From the NCBI GenBank assembly GCA_003134685.1, contig PLCA01000008.1, positions 1 to 64,000 on the forward strand: a stretch of DNA of 64,000 nucleotides, given 5' to 3'. Within the stretch, counting starts at the first letter, position 1. Each line of letters begins with the position of its first letter. The position numbers and the translations under genes were made by a program. The notes under the pieces were generated by a model that was given only the letters and a program-made list of their open reading frames with translations, did no database searches and was not told the origin of the DNA. Of the stretch, positions 52,428-61,545 are shown one piece after another. The DNA is from Gemmatimonadota bacterium. GTDB taxonomy: Bacteria > Gemmatimonadota > Gemmatimonadetes > Gemmatimonadales > Gemmatimonadaceae.

Positions 52428-53045
52428 ATGGCTTCGGTCACACCCCTACATCGCGCTCCGGCGCCGGAACCACCAGCGCTGCACGTGCGCGCGATGGACA
52501 ATCTCGCTTTCATCCGCGACACGATGGAGGCGGCCGGCGCATTCACGGCCGTATCGGGTTGGGGAATGGTGGCGGTCGGAGTCATCGCCACAATCGCGGC
52601 CACGATCGCCAGCGCGCAGCACTCGGCGCTGGAGTCGATTTACGTCTGGATGGCGGCTGCTGTTCTCGCTCCCGCCGTGATGCTGTGGGCAATCGTGCAA
52701 AAGGCGCGCAGAGCGCATGTGCCGCTGCTCTCCGGGCCCGGCCGGAAATTCATTCTGAGCTTTTCGCCGCCGATGTTTGTCGGCGCGCTGCTGACAATTG
52801 TCCTTTACCGCGCGGGCCTCGTTGCCGCGATTCCGGGAATGTGGCTGCTCCTCTATGGAACGGGAGTCGTTGCCGGCGGCGCGTTCTCGGTGAGAGTGGT
52901 GCCGGTCATGGGGATCTGCTTCATGCTGGCGGGGACTCTTGCCCTTTTCACTCCGGCGACGTGGAACGACTGGATCATGGCTTCCGCTTTTGGCGGCCTT
53001 CACATCGCGTTTGGAATTCCGATCGCATGGAGGCACGGTGGCTAA
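52428..53045 (+). CDS. Unidentified integral membrane protein
   Basis: The 205-residue protein starts at ATG 52428; the TTG at 52392 lies inside the -35 box and is rejected. After about 45 polar residues there are six hydrophobic segments ([39 protein letters not shown] and others). No transport motif is present. The stop lies inside the start of a winged-helix regulator gene, and uppS follows. The pairing of small membrane protein and winged-helix regulator suggests local control, but the function is unknown. Confidence 0.8.
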   Translation: MASVTPLHRAPAPEPPALHVRAMDNLAFIRDTMEAAGAFTAVSGWGMVAVGVIATIAATIASAQHSALESIYVWMAAAVLAPAVMLWAIVQKARRAHVPLLSGPGRKFILSFSPPMFVGALLTIVLYRAGLVAAIPGMWLLLYGTGVVAGGAFSVRVVPVMGICFMLAGTLALFTPATWNDWIMASAFGGLHIAFGIPIAWRHGG

Positions 53046-53430
53046 GCACGGAACCGCGCGTGACGACCGTCGCCCAACGGTGGGAGACTTGCGAACCGTT
53101 CGCGGGAAATCGGAAGGTAGCGCGGCTGTATCGCGAGCTGACTCCCTCGACCGGCTCATTCACGAGCGCCTGCGGCTCGGGATCGTGAGCGCTCTTGCCG
53201 TCAACGATTCACTCAGCTTCAGCGACCTCAAGAAGCTGATGAAGACGACGGATGGCAATCTGAGCGTGCACGCCCGTAAGCTCGAGGAAGCGGAGTACAT
53301 CGCGTGCACCAAGTCCTTCGAGGGGCGGATGCCGAAGACCGAGTACCGGCTGACCGCCGCGGGACGGCGCGCGCTCGAGCGCTACCTCGATCACATGGAG
53401 GCGCTCATTCGCGCCACGCGGGAGCGCTGA
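53038..53430 (+). CDS. Winged-helix transcriptional regulator (ArsR/PadR-like)
   Basis: About 130 residues from GTG 53038, which overlaps the upstream stop. After a basic N-terminus, the winged helix is [60 protein letters not shown] and [19 protein letters not shown]. The best match is the MarR/ArsR-like single-domain group, with recognition segment [16 protein letters not shown]. It probably regulates the membrane protein gene upstream. The uppS gene starts five bases later. Confidence 0.88.
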   Translation: MAKHGTARDDRRPTVGDLRTVRGKSEGSAAVSRADSLDRLIHERLRLGIVSALAVNDSLSFSDLKKLMKTTDGNLSVHARKLEEAEYIACTKSFEGRMPKTEYRLTAAGRRALERYLDHMEALIRATRER

Positions 53431-53434
53431 CAGA

Positions 53435-54196
53435 GTGCCCCATACACACCACGCAATGAAGCACACGCACGCCCGTCCGGCTTCTTCGGCGGAATCAGGA
53501 ATTCATGTCGCCATCATTATGGATGGCAATGGACGATGGGCGAACGCGCGGGGGCGTCCGCGCACCGCTGGTCACATTGCCGGCGCGCGCGTCGTGCGAA
53601 AGATCGTCGAAGCGGCTCCCGACAGCGGGATCGGAATGCTGACGCTGTACGCGTTTTCCGCGGACAACTGGGCGCGCCCCTCGCGCGAGGTCGCGCTGCT
53701 GATGCGACTGTTCCGCCGCTACCTGGTTGCCGAGACGGACCGATGCGTCACGAACGACGTGCGCATGCGCATCATCGGACGTCGCGATCGCATTCCGGCC
53801 GAGCTGCTTCGCGCAATCAGAGCCGCCGAGGACGCAACCAGGCATTGCACCCGGCTCGATTTGCGTATTGCAGTTGATTACTCCGCCCGCGACGCGCTGA
53901 TGAGAGCTGCCCAGCGCCTGAGTGGCGCCGAGAGCATCACCCGAGAAGATCTCTCGCGAGCGATGTCCGACGTCTATCACTGGGACGGCGAGTCCCGCGA
54001 TGTCGACCTCTTGATCCGCACTGGCGGCGAGCAGCGTCTGAGCGATTTCCTTCTCTGGGAATGCGCCTACGCCGAGCTGTACTTCACTGATCGCCGCTGG
54101 CCCGATTTTACCGCCGCCGACCTGCAGAGCGCGGTGAACGAGTTCCACTCCAGAGAGAGAAGGTTCGGCACCCTGCCGGCTGCCGCGGCGGGTTGA
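53435..54196 (+). CDS. uppS: Isoprenyl (undecaprenyl) diphosphate synthase
   Basis: The 253-residue cis-prenyltransferase has the catalytic Asp30 in [10 protein letters not shown], the [11 protein letters not shown] segment and the C-terminal [18 protein letters not shown] and AYAELYF motifs. It makes the lipid carrier for peptidoglycan. The start is GTG 53435, with ATG 53456 as an alternative. The His-rich N-terminal extension of about 20 residues is unusual. It is the last gene of the leaderless-promoter operon. Confidence 0.95.
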   Translation: MPHTHHAMKHTHARPASSAESGIHVAIIMDGNGRWANARGRPRTAGHIAGARVVRKIVEAAPDSGIGMLTLYAFSADNWARPSREVALLMRLFRRYLVAETDRCVTNDVRMRIIGRRDRIPAELLRAIRAAEDATRHCTRLDLRIAVDYSARDALMRAAQRLSGAESITREDLSRAMSDVYHWDGESRDVDLLIRTGGEQRLSDFLLWECAYAELYFTDRRWPDFTAADLQSAVNEFHSRERRFGTLPAAAAG

Positions 54197-54445
54197 TTCC
54201 GGACTGAGTCCCGCTGGCGGCTGGCATCCACAGAACCGAAGCAGGGAGCCGTAGGCTGACCCATGCTGAATCGTTGGGAGCTCTTCCGGTGGAGTTCCGG
54301 GGCTGCCAGTTAGGGTCCTCCACACCTATCTAACGCTGGGGCCCCGCGATCTGGACGGAACCCTTAACGACGAGCCTGGGTGCCCGTCTAACTCAACAGC
54401 CGCAGCATTTCCGCGAGCGGCGCTCAACAGTTGTGGAGGATTGAA

Positions 54446-54949
54446 ATGTCGTCAGTTCGTACCTTGGCGCTTGGCGCCTTGATGATCGTTGGTGTGGCGG
54501 GTGTCTCAGCGGCCCAGTCTGCCACGACTCCGCCTTCGCGCGGATCTCGCTCCAGCCAGATGCAGGGTCGCAGAGCCCCAGGTGGTGGCGAGTTCGGCCG
54601 TGATCTAAACCTGACCGACGCGCAGAAGGCGCAGATCAAGACGATCCGCGCGAAGTACCAGCCGCAGAACGAAGCGCTTCGGACACAGGCGAAGCCGTTC
54701 ATGGATGCCGCCCGCGCAGCTCGTCAGAAGGGTGATACCGCCGCGGCCCGCAGCAGCATGGAGAAGGCCCGCCAGGTGATGCAGGGTGGCCAGTCCTACC
54801 GCACTCAGGAAAACGCTGAGATTCGCGCCATCCTGACGCCTGCTCAGCAGGCGAAGTTCGATGCTCGCCAGAAAGCGATGGCCGAGCGTGGAAAGGGCGG
54901 ACACAAAGGCTGGGGCAAGAAGGGCAAGACTGCCCCGGCAGTAAAGTAG
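54446..54949 (+). CDS. Spy/CpxP-like periplasmic protein
   Basis: About 167 residues from ATG 54446, preceded by TGGAGGA. The signal peptide ends near VSAAQS. The mature part is helical and basic, with an LTXXQ-like start (LNLTDAQKAQIKTIRAK) and a second unit LTPAQQAKFDARQKAMAE, as in Spy/CpxP chaperones. The Gly/Lys tail (GKGGHKGWGKKGK) is unusual. It is probably an envelope-stress chaperone or metal-responsive protein. A strong terminator follows at 54974. Confidence 0.82.
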   Translation: MSSVRTLALGALMIVGVAGVSAAQSATTPPSRGSRSSQMQGRRAPGGGEFGRDLNLTDAQKAQIKTIRAKYQPQNEALRTQAKPFMDAARAARQKGDTAAARSSMEKARQVMQGGQSYRTQENAEIRAILTPAQQAKFDARQKAMAERGKGGHKGWGKKGKTAPAVK

Positions 54950-54973
54950 TAAACAGTAGCGACTCTCAAGAAT

Positions 54974-55013
54974 CAAAGAGCCTCCGGCGCTGAAAAGTGC
55001 CGGAGGCTCTTTG
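54974..55013 (+). terminator. Strong intrinsic terminator after the Spy-like gene
   Basis: A perfect 15-bp stem (CAAAGAGCCTCCGGC with GCCGGAGGCTCTTTG) closes a ten-base loop, with A- and T-rich ends. It separates the Spy-like gene from the sdh operon. Confidence 0.92.
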
Positions 55014-55121
55014 CATCTGCTCTCAGACTATCCCCGCATCGCCGCAAAAACTAATTTTGCGAGGAAGGAACTCGTTCAGCCCGATTGCTCACGCGCCGCC
55101 CCGGCGCGAGGTATCTGATCA

Positions 55122-55928
55122 ATGGCATCTGAAGTCGTCCAGCTCACGCGCCGCGGTTTCGGCCAGACGACGCGCCGCGACGCGTGGTGGGTTCAACCAC
55201 TCGTAGTCTTCATAGTGCTCGCCAGCTTTCTCGTGTACGCGACGTGGGCGGCGTTCCAAAACAAGTTCTACGCGTTCGGGAACTACCTCTCGCCGTTCTA
55301 CTCGCCCCTGCTGTTCTCCGATTCTCCTCACGCGTGGATCCACGGCGGCCGGCCGTCCTGGATCCCAGCGTTTCTTCCATTTTCTCCGGCTCTACTAATC
55401 CTCCCTTTTCCCGCCGGCTTCCGGCTCACCTGCTACTACTATAGGGGAGCGTACTACAAGAGCTTCTGGGCCGACCCGCCGAACTGCGCTGTGGGCGAGC
55501 CCCGCGCGAGCTATCGGGGCGAGAGATTTTTTCCACTCGTGATTCAGAACGTTCACCGCTACTTCCTCTACGTGGCGCTGGTCTTCCTCGTCATCCTGTC
55601 CAGCGACGCCTACAAGGCGATGTGGTTCTTCAACAGGGACACGGGCCGCCAGAATTTCGGAATCGGCCTTGGGACGATCGTCCTCGTCGTGAACGTCATC
55701 CTGCTGGGCGGCTACACGCTTGGATGCCATTCGCTCCGGCACCTGGTGGGCGGCTATCTCGACCAGCTTTCGCGCGCTCCCGTCCGAAAAAAGACCTACG
55801 ACTGCGTCAGCTGCCTAAATCGAGGCCACATGCGCTGGGCCTGGCTCAGCCTGGTCTGGGTCGCGTTCTCCGACGTGTTCATCCGACTCTGCGCGATGGG
55901 CATCTGGCACGATGTGAGGCTTTTCTAG
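55122..55928 (+). CDS. Succinate dehydrogenase membrane-anchor-like protein
   Basis: The 268-residue protein has about five hydrophobic segments (PLVVFIVLASFLVYATWAAF, YFLYVALVFLVILSSDAY, IGLGTIVLVVNVILLGGYTL and others). His residues in VIQNVHRYFLY and GCHSLRHLVGG could bind haem or quinone. It differs from standard SdhC/SdhD in having one long subunit, and a CVSCLNRGH segment near the end could bind metal. It is identified by position: its TAG directly precedes the sdhA GTG. Confidence 0.8.
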   Translation: MASEVVQLTRRGFGQTTRRDAWWVQPLVVFIVLASFLVYATWAAFQNKFYAFGNYLSPFYSPLLFSDSPHAWIHGGRPSWIPAFLPFSPALLILPFPAGFRLTCYYYRGAYYKSFWADPPNCAVGEPRASYRGERFFPLVIQNVHRYFLYVALVFLVILSSDAYKAMWFFNRDTGRQNFGIGLGTIVLVVNVILLGGYTLGCHSLRHLVGGYLDQLSRAPVRKKTYDCVSCLNRGHMRWAWLSLVWVAFSDVFIRLCAMGIWHDVRLF

Positions 55929-57743
55929 GTGGCGGAATACCAGAGGCACGAGCACGACGTGCTCGTGATCGGCGCCGGAGGCGCGGGCCTGCGCGCGGCA
56001 ATCGAGTCGGCGCACAGCGGAGCCTCGGTGGGCCTCATCTGCAAGTCGCTGCTCGGCAAGGCGCACACGGTGATGGCCGAGGGAGGAATCGCTGCCGCAC
56101 TCGCGAACGTCGACGACCGCGACAACTGGGAAGTCCATTTTGCCGACACGATGCGAGGCGGCCAGTATCTCAACAACTGGCGGATGGCGGAGATTCACGC
56201 GAAGGAAGCGCCTGACCGCGTGAAGGAGCTCGAGGCGCTCGGCGCAGTCTTCGACAGAACAGCCGATGGCCGAATCCTCCAGCGCAACTTCGGCGGGCAC
56301 AAATATCCGCGGCTCGCTCACGTCGGCGATCGCACCGGGCTCGAGATCATCCGTACTCTGCAGGACCATGCCGTTCACCAGCCGATCGATGTGCATATGG
56401 AGTGCACCATCGTCTCACTCCTCAAGGACGGCAATCGTATCTCCGGCGCTCTGGGCTACGATCGTGAGCGAGGCCGGTTCAAACTGTTCGAGGCGAAGGC
56501 GGTAGTACTCGCCACCGGCGGCATTGGGAGAGCGTTCAGCGTCACCAGCAACAGCTGGGAGTACACCGGTGACGGACAGGCGCTCGCGTACAACGCGGGG
56601 GCCTCGCTTCAGGACATGGAATTCGTCCAGTTCCATCCGACCGGAATGGTGTGGCCGCCGAGCGTACGCGGAATTCTCGTGACCGAGGGTGTGCGGGGCG
56701 AAGGGGGAATTCTGGTGAACAAGGAAGGGCGTCGCTTCATGTTCGACGACATTCCCGAGAACTACCGCGGCCAGACCGCCGACAACGAAGAGGAAGGTTG
56801 GCGCTATACGCAGGGCGACAAGAACGCGCGCCGGCCGCCTGAGCTGCTCACGCGGGATCACGTCGCGCGCGCCATCATGAAAGAGGTGCGCGAGGGAAGG
56901 GGAAGCCCGCACGGCGGAGTCTTTCTCGACATTTCGTGGATCAGCTCGAAGCTCTCCAACGCCGAAGAGCACATCAAGAAAAAACTTCCGAGCATGTACC
57001 ACCAGTTCAAGCAGCTTGCCGACATCGACATCACGAAGGAGCCGATGGAAGTAGGACCGACGACGCACTACGTGATGGGCGGAATCCGCGTCGATGGCGA
57101 CACGCAGATGTCTTCCGTACCCGGTCTCTTCGCCGCGGGCGAAGTGGGTGCCGGATTGCACGGCGCGAACAGGCTGGGCGGGAACTCCCTCTCCGACCTC
57201 CTGGTGTTCGGAATGCGGGCCGGCAAGTACGCGGCCGAATTCGCGGCGAGGCAGTCGTCAGCCAAGGTCGATACGCAACAGGCGGACGCGATCGTCCGCG
57301 TGGCGCTCGAGCCCTTCGACCGGGCTGGTGGCGGCGAAGGCCCCTACCAGGTGGAGCATGATCTTCAAACGATGATGCAGGAGCTGGTAGGCATCGTGCG
57401 CCGCGAAGGCGAGATACGGCGCGCGCTCGACGCCCTGAAGACGCTGAAGGAAAGGGCGCGAAAGGTTTCCGTTACAGGAAATAGGGAGTACAATCCGGGG
57501 TGGCATACGGCGCTCGACCTACAGAATCTGTTGACCGTTTCGGAGATCGTCGCTCGAGCGGCCCTGGAAAGAAAGGAGAGCCGCGGCGGACACTTCCGAG
57601 ACGACTTCCCCGAGAAGGATCCGAGCTACGGCAAGTTCAACATCGTCATCCGGCGCGGGGCGAATGGTGAGATGCAGGTGACGCGCGAGCCGATTCCCGA
57701 GATGCGGGAAGATCTCAAGAAGATCGTCGAGGAAAACAAGTAA
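55929..57743 (+). CDS. sdhA: Succinate dehydrogenase/fumarate reductase flavoprotein subunit
   Basis: The 604-residue flavoprotein has the FAD-binding VIGAGGAGLRAAIE near residue 16, the covalent-FAD region with AEGGIAAAL, the substrate-binding MEFVQFHPTG and the active-site region around PELLTRDHVARAI. It oxidises succinate or reduces fumarate at the membrane. The start is GTG 55929 and the stop overlaps sdhB by one base. Confidence 0.95.
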   Translation: MAEYQRHEHDVLVIGAGGAGLRAAIESAHSGASVGLICKSLLGKAHTVMAEGGIAAALANVDDRDNWEVHFADTMRGGQYLNNWRMAEIHAKEAPDRVKELEALGAVFDRTADGRILQRNFGGHKYPRLAHVGDRTGLEIIRTLQDHAVHQPIDVHMECTIVSLLKDGNRISGALGYDRERGRFKLFEAKAVVLATGGIGRAFSVTSNSWEYTGDGQALAYNAGASLQDMEFVQFHPTGMVWPPSVRGILVTEGVRGEGGILVNKEGRRFMFDDIPENYRGQTADNEEEGWRYTQGDKNARRPPELLTRDHVARAIMKEVREGRGSPHGGVFLDISWISSKLSNAEEHIKKKLPSMYHQFKQLADIDITKEPMEVGPTTHYVMGGIRVDGDTQMSSVPGLFAAGEVGAGLHGANRLGGNSLSDLLVFGMRAGKYAAEFAARQSSAKVDTQQADAIVRVALEPFDRAGGGEGPYQVEHDLQTMMQELVGIVRREGEIRRALDALKTLKERARKVSVTGNREYNPGWHTALDLQNLLTVSEIVARAALERKESRGGHFRDDFPEKDPSYGKFNIVIRRGANGEMQVTREPIPEMREDLKKIVEENK

Positions 57744-58606
57744 TGGCCTCCAACCAGTCGTTCGCGCAAAACATCGTCGAAAGCGGCCAGCGAGCCGCCG
57801 CCAGGAGCAATACGAGCGCCGGGACCGAAACGCGCGCCGGGACCTTTCGCATCTGGCGCGGCATGGGCGCGAGCGGACAGCTCGAGGATTACTCGACGAG
57901 CGTCTCGGAAGGCATGGTCGTCCTCGATGCGATTCACCAGATCCAGGCGGAGGGTGCCACCGACCTTGCAGTGCGCTGGAACTGCAAGGCAGGGAAGTGT
58001 GGTTCGTGCTCGGCGGAGATCAACGGGATGCCGCGACTCCTGTGCATGACGAGATTGAGCGAGCTCGATCTCGAGAAGCCGGTTACCGTCGAGCCCATGC
58101 GCGCTTTCCCTCCCGTGAAAGATCTGGTGACGGATGTCTCTTCCAACTTCCGGGCGAAAAAGCGAATCCGGAAGTTCACACCGAGGCCTCCCGATGCGCC
58201 CGATGGCACCTGGCGGATGGCGCAGTCCGACGCCGACCGCGTTCAGGAGTTCCGGAAATGCATCGAATGCTTCCTGTGCCAGGACGTCTGCCATGTTCTT
58301 CGCGACCACCAGCTGCACGAACAGTTCGTGGGTCCGCGGCTTCTGGTGCACGCGGCGCAGCTCGAGATGCATCCGCTCGACATCCTCGATCGAACGGACG
58401 AGCTGAAGGAGAGTCATGGCATCGGTTATTGCAACATCACTAAATGCTGCACGAAGGTCTGTCCGGAGCACATTACGATTACCGACAACGCCATCATTCC
58501 TCTCAAGGAGCGTGTAGTCGACAATCACTACGACCCGATAGCGAAACTCGTCCGGCTTATGCGGGGTAGCAAATCAACGGACACGGGTCAGGGAGAAGCT
58601 CGGTGA
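57743..58606 (+). CDS. sdhB: Succinate dehydrogenase/fumarate reductase iron-sulfur subunit
   Basis: The 287-residue protein has a 2Fe-2S site in CKAGKCGSC (Cys81, 86, 89) with Cys101. The C-terminal ferredoxin domain has CIECFLCQDVC (Cys173, 176, 179, 183) and a second set in YCNITKCCTKVCPEH (Cys230, 235, 236, 240). It transfers electrons from the flavoprotein to the quinone site. The N-terminal 30 residues are an unusual Ser/Ala-rich extension. The stop overlaps the following TPR gene. Confidence 0.95.
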   Translation: MASNQSFAQNIVESGQRAAARSNTSAGTETRAGTFRIWRGMGASGQLEDYSTSVSEGMVVLDAIHQIQAEGATDLAVRWNCKAGKCGSCSAEINGMPRLLCMTRLSELDLEKPVTVEPMRAFPPVKDLVTDVSSNFRAKKRIRKFTPRPPDAPDGTWRMAQSDADRVQEFRKCIECFLCQDVCHVLRDHQLHEQFVGPRLLVHAAQLEMHPLDILDRTDELKESHGIGYCNITKCCTKVCPEHITITDNAIIPLKERVVDNHYDPIAKLVRLMRGSKSTDTGQGEAR

Positions 58607-59127
58607 AAGAGGAATTCAAGGACTTCAAGCTGAAACCGATTTCGAAGGAAGCGATTCCGCGCGCGGTCCAGAAGGCCGAGCGCTATCGTCTGATCAATCA
58701 GTCGTGGGCGGCCGAGAGCATTTGCCGCGACATCCTGGAGATCGATCCCGCCAACCAACAGGTGCTGGTGATGCTGACGCTCGCTCTCACCGATCAGCTG
58801 GCGGAGGGGGTTCACGCGACGGTCATGAGGGGTGTGCACGAAACGCTGCCGCGCATCACCGATCCGTACCAGCGTGCCTACTACACCGGCATCGCCTCCG
58901 AGCGCAGCGGGCAGGCGCAACTGCACCGGGGCGGGATGGGAAGCGGTCCAATGGCGTATGATTCATTGCGGGCTGCGATGAGTTGGTACGAGAAGGCCGA
59001 AGCAATCCGTCCCGCGGGCAACGACGACGCGATTCTGCGATGGAACACGTGCGCGCGTCTCATCAGCTCGCACCCTCAAGTGGCACCGCATACCGAGACT
59101 GCTTACGAACCCGCGCTGGAAGATTGA
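58603..59127 (+). CDS. TPR-like protein coupled to the sdh genes
   Basis: The 174-residue protein starts at GTG 58603 inside the end of sdhB. It is helical with TPR-type units (ESICRDILEIDPANQQVLVM, YDSLRAAMSWYEKAEAIRPA). A Gly/Met-rich loop (LHRGGMGSGPMAYD) and Cys-containing WNTCARLI are notable. No family is recognised. Tight coupling on both sides suggests a role with the SDH complex, for example assembly; this is inference. Confidence 0.75.
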   Translation: MKEEFKDFKLKPISKEAIPRAVQKAERYRLINQSWAAESICRDILEIDPANQQVLVMLTLALTDQLAEGVHATVMRGVHETLPRITDPYQRAYYTGIASERSGQAQLHRGGMGSGPMAYDSLRAAMSWYEKAEAIRPAGNDDAILRWNTCARLISSHPQVAPHTETAYEPALED

Positions 59128-60560
59128 TGCAACTTGCGACACGACTCACGATCATCGCCTCCCTTGCCGTCTACACTGCCGGCGCGCCGCTCTTCGCCCA
59201 GACGAAGACACCGGCTCCAACCGCAGCCGCAAGTTCGGGGGTTGGGGCGATCGCGGGCGTGGTCATCGACAGCATTAACGGGAGATATCTGCGCGGCGCG
59301 GATGTGATCATACAGGGCGCTAAGGCGACGCTCGTGACGGATTCTCTCGGGAAGTTCAGGATCGACAGCCTGCCGCCCGGCACCTATCAGGTCGGTGTCT
59401 TCCATCCGCTGCTCGACACGCTCGGCATCTCACTGGCGAGCCAGCCGTTTCACATCGGCCCGGACAGCACGAGTTTTGTGCTCCTCTCGGTGCCGTCGGC
59501 TGCGACGATCATTCGGAGGACTTGTCCGCCGGGCGGCTTCCGCCCGCAGGGCACCTCGGCCGTGATCGGACACGTTACCGATCCGGAATCGCTCCAGCCC
59601 GTTGCTGGCGCCGAGGTGTCGATCGCGTGGACGCAGCTCGAAGTGTCCAAGGCGGCCGGCATCAAGCGGACGCCGCGGGTAATCCGAGACAGCACCGATG
59701 CGCAGGGCGCGTTCAAGCTCTGCGGACTGCCGAACTCGCTGAATGCGACCCTCCAGGCCCGAAAAGCCGGAGCCGTCACATCGGAGATCCCGATCTCGCT
59801 CGGCGACGAGGAGTCGGAGCTCTTCGCGCGCACGATGCTGCTGTCGCGGGTGGATTCAGGAGCGAAATCCGGCAGTGCAACCGTCTCCGGTCGGGTCGTG
59901 CTCGAGGCCGCCCCGTCCAACGCCGGTAGCCGCGTCGAGGTCGTGGGAACCAACGTCATTGCTCTGACCAACGAGCAGGGCGAGTTCACGATGAAGAATC
60001 TGCCCTCCGGCACGCACGTCCTGTTGGCGCGACACCTCGGCTTTGGCGCTGAGACCGTCCCCGTCGATCTCTCGTCGCACGAGCCGAAGCAGGTGACGAT
60101 CAAGCTGCCGAAGTTCGTGGCAATGATGAATCCGGTTGTCGTGACCGCCCGCCGCCAGGCCAGCCTCGACAAGGTGGGATTCAACCAGAGGAAGCGGTCA
60201 GGGATGGGCTACTACCTCGGACCGGATCAGATTCAGAGCATGCATCCGAACACTCTCACCGACATCTTGCGTCTCGTTCCCTCGCTGCACATCAGCTACG
60301 GACAGAACGGCGAGGATGTAACCAGCTCGAGGGGGACAACCAGCCTCACCGGTGGCGGAAGCTGCGTGCAGTATATCGTGGACGACATGCCATGGCAGTC
60401 GGCTTCGCCCGGAGATGTCAACAACTTCGTCAGCGGCCAGGAAGTCGTGGGCGTCGAGGTTTATTCCGGGGCTAACGCGCCGGCCCAGTACATGCGCGTG
60501 GGGCAGGATTGCACGACAATCGTCATCTGGACGAAGTTCAAAATTCGCGATGTGCAATAG
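59127..60560 (+). CDS. Carboxypeptidase-regulatory repeats with orphan TonB plug domain
   Basis: About 477 residues from ATG 59127, which overlaps the upstream stop by one base; the frame is open from 58983. After a signal peptide (ASLAVYTAGAPLFAQ), three CarboxypepD_reg-like beta domains are seen: GAIAGVVIDSINGRYLRGAD, IGHVTDPESLQPVAGAE and SGRVVLEAAPSNAGSRVEVV. A TonB plug-like region ends the protein (MNPVVVTARRQ, TDILRLVPSLHISYG, VQYIVDDMPWQSASPGDV). No beta-barrel follows, so it cannot be a conventional receptor. Function unknown. Confidence 0.82.
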   Translation: MQLATRLTIIASLAVYTAGAPLFAQTKTPAPTAAASSGVGAIAGVVIDSINGRYLRGADVIIQGAKATLVTDSLGKFRIDSLPPGTYQVGVFHPLLDTLGISLASQPFHIGPDSTSFVLLSVPSAATIIRRTCPPGGFRPQGTSAVIGHVTDPESLQPVAGAEVSIAWTQLEVSKAAGIKRTPRVIRDSTDAQGAFKLCGLPNSLNATLQARKAGAVTSEIPISLGDEESELFARTMLLSRVDSGAKSGSATVSGRVVLEAAPSNAGSRVEVVGTNVIALTNEQGEFTMKNLPSGTHVLLARHLGFGAETVPVDLSSHEPKQVTIKLPKFVAMMNPVVVTARRQASLDKVGFNQRKRSGMGYYLGPDQIQSMHPNTLTDILRLVPSLHISYGQNGEDVTSSRGTTSLTGGGSCVQYIVDDMPWQSASPGDVNNFVSGQEVVGVEVYSGANAPAQYMRVGQDCTTIVIWTKFKIRDVQ

Positions 60561-60585
60561 ACATTACCATAAACCGGAGTCGAAG

Positions 60586-61140
60586 ATGAAAGTGCCGAAC
60601 AGATCCCTGCTGTTCACCATCGCCGCCATCGTCGCGCTCTGCGGCGCCTGTTCATCGGTGCAGCGAATGCAGAATTCCGTTTCCGCCGCGAACGCCCTCA
60701 TGTACAACGCCAGCGGCGTACCGATCGGCACCGCCCAGATCTGGCAGGACAAGGACGGACTCGTCCACGTGGAAATCGCAAACCTCTCGCTGGCGGCGGG
60801 CACGCACGGAATTCATTTCCATGATGTCGGGAGGTGCGAGTCGAGCGGCGCTTTCGCAACCGCGGGCGGTCACTACAACCCGATGGGGATGGAGCACGGG
60901 CTGGAGAACCCGAAGGGACCACACGCCGGCGACAATCCGAACATCGTGATCCCGGCCGGCGGAATCGGAAACGTCGCGTTCACCTCTGATCGTGTTTCGC
61001 TGACGCCGGGACCACGCTCGCTATTTGATGCCGATGGCACCTCGCTCGTTATTCACGCGAGCGTCGATGACCAGCTCACGAATCCGTCCGGCAACAGCGG
61101 TGCGCGCATCGCATGCGGCGTAGTGCGGGCGCTTCCTTGA
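60586..61140 (+). CDS. Cu/Zn superoxide dismutase, probable lipoprotein
   Basis: About 184 residues from ATG 60586, preceded by GGAG. The signal ends near Cys22 (LCGAC), a tolerable lipobox. All metal ligands of the SOD1 type are visible: His77 and His79 (GIHFHD), His96, His104, His113 and Asp116 (GPHAGDNPN), and His157. The conserved disulfide pair would be Cys84 and Cys177. It detoxifies periplasmic superoxide. It lies 25 bases after the plug-protein gene and is probably co-transcribed with the sdh genes. Confidence 0.93.
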   Translation: MKVPNRSLLFTIAAIVALCGACSSVQRMQNSVSAANALMYNASGVPIGTAQIWQDKDGLVHVEIANLSLAAGTHGIHFHDVGRCESSGAFATAGGHYNPMGMEHGLENPKGPHAGDNPNIVIPAGGIGNVAFTSDRVSLTPGPRSLFDADGTSLVIHASVDDQLTNPSGNSGARIACGVVRALP

Positions 61141-61188
61141 TCGCTCAAAACTCTTGACACGCTCGGCGGCCCGTCGCACGTTCCAAGC

Positions 61189-61545
61189 ATGACGGGTCGC
61201 CAGGGACACAAAGAGGAAAGCGGTGAACGCGCGCGGGGCGGAGCCAAGCGCAGCGAACAGAGAGTCGCGCGCAACGCGAGAAGCACGGCTTACATGAATC
61301 TCGCGAAGGCGCTGGCGACGGTTTTTTCCGCCGGAGTCTACACCAAGGAAGAGCTGCAGAACGCAGTGTGCACCTTCGTCACCGAGATGAAGGACGGTGG
61401 AGAGACCGGTGAAGGCGTGGTCATCGCAGCGCAGAATCTCGTCAAAGAAGTCGGCGCACGCTTTCCGTCATCGGAGCGCACGAAGATTCTGCTCGGCGAC
61501 ATGGTTACCTGGTGCCTCGCGGAGTACTATCGCGAGAGTGCGTGA
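61189..61545 (+). CDS. Small hypothetical protein
   Basis: The 118-residue protein begins with a basic, probably disordered region. A helical domain follows with ALATVFSAGVYTKEELQNAV, two Cys residues and a C-terminal WCLAEYYRESA. TTGACA lies 35 bases before the ATG. A start at the ATG of AYMNLAKALATV is also possible. It overlaps the convergent GGDEF gene by 19 bases. No family recognised. Confidence 0.65.
   Translation: MTGRQGHKEESGERARGGAKRSEQRVARNARSTAYMNLAKALATVFSAGVYTKEELQNAVCTFVTEMKDGGETGEGVVIAAQNLVKEVGARFPSSERTKILLGDMVTWCLAEYYRESA

Noticed and set aside
54357-54391. ECF-type promoter GGAAC with GTCTAA upstream of the Spy-like gene
   Set aside because: The spacing between the elements (over 20 bases) is too long for known ECF promoters.
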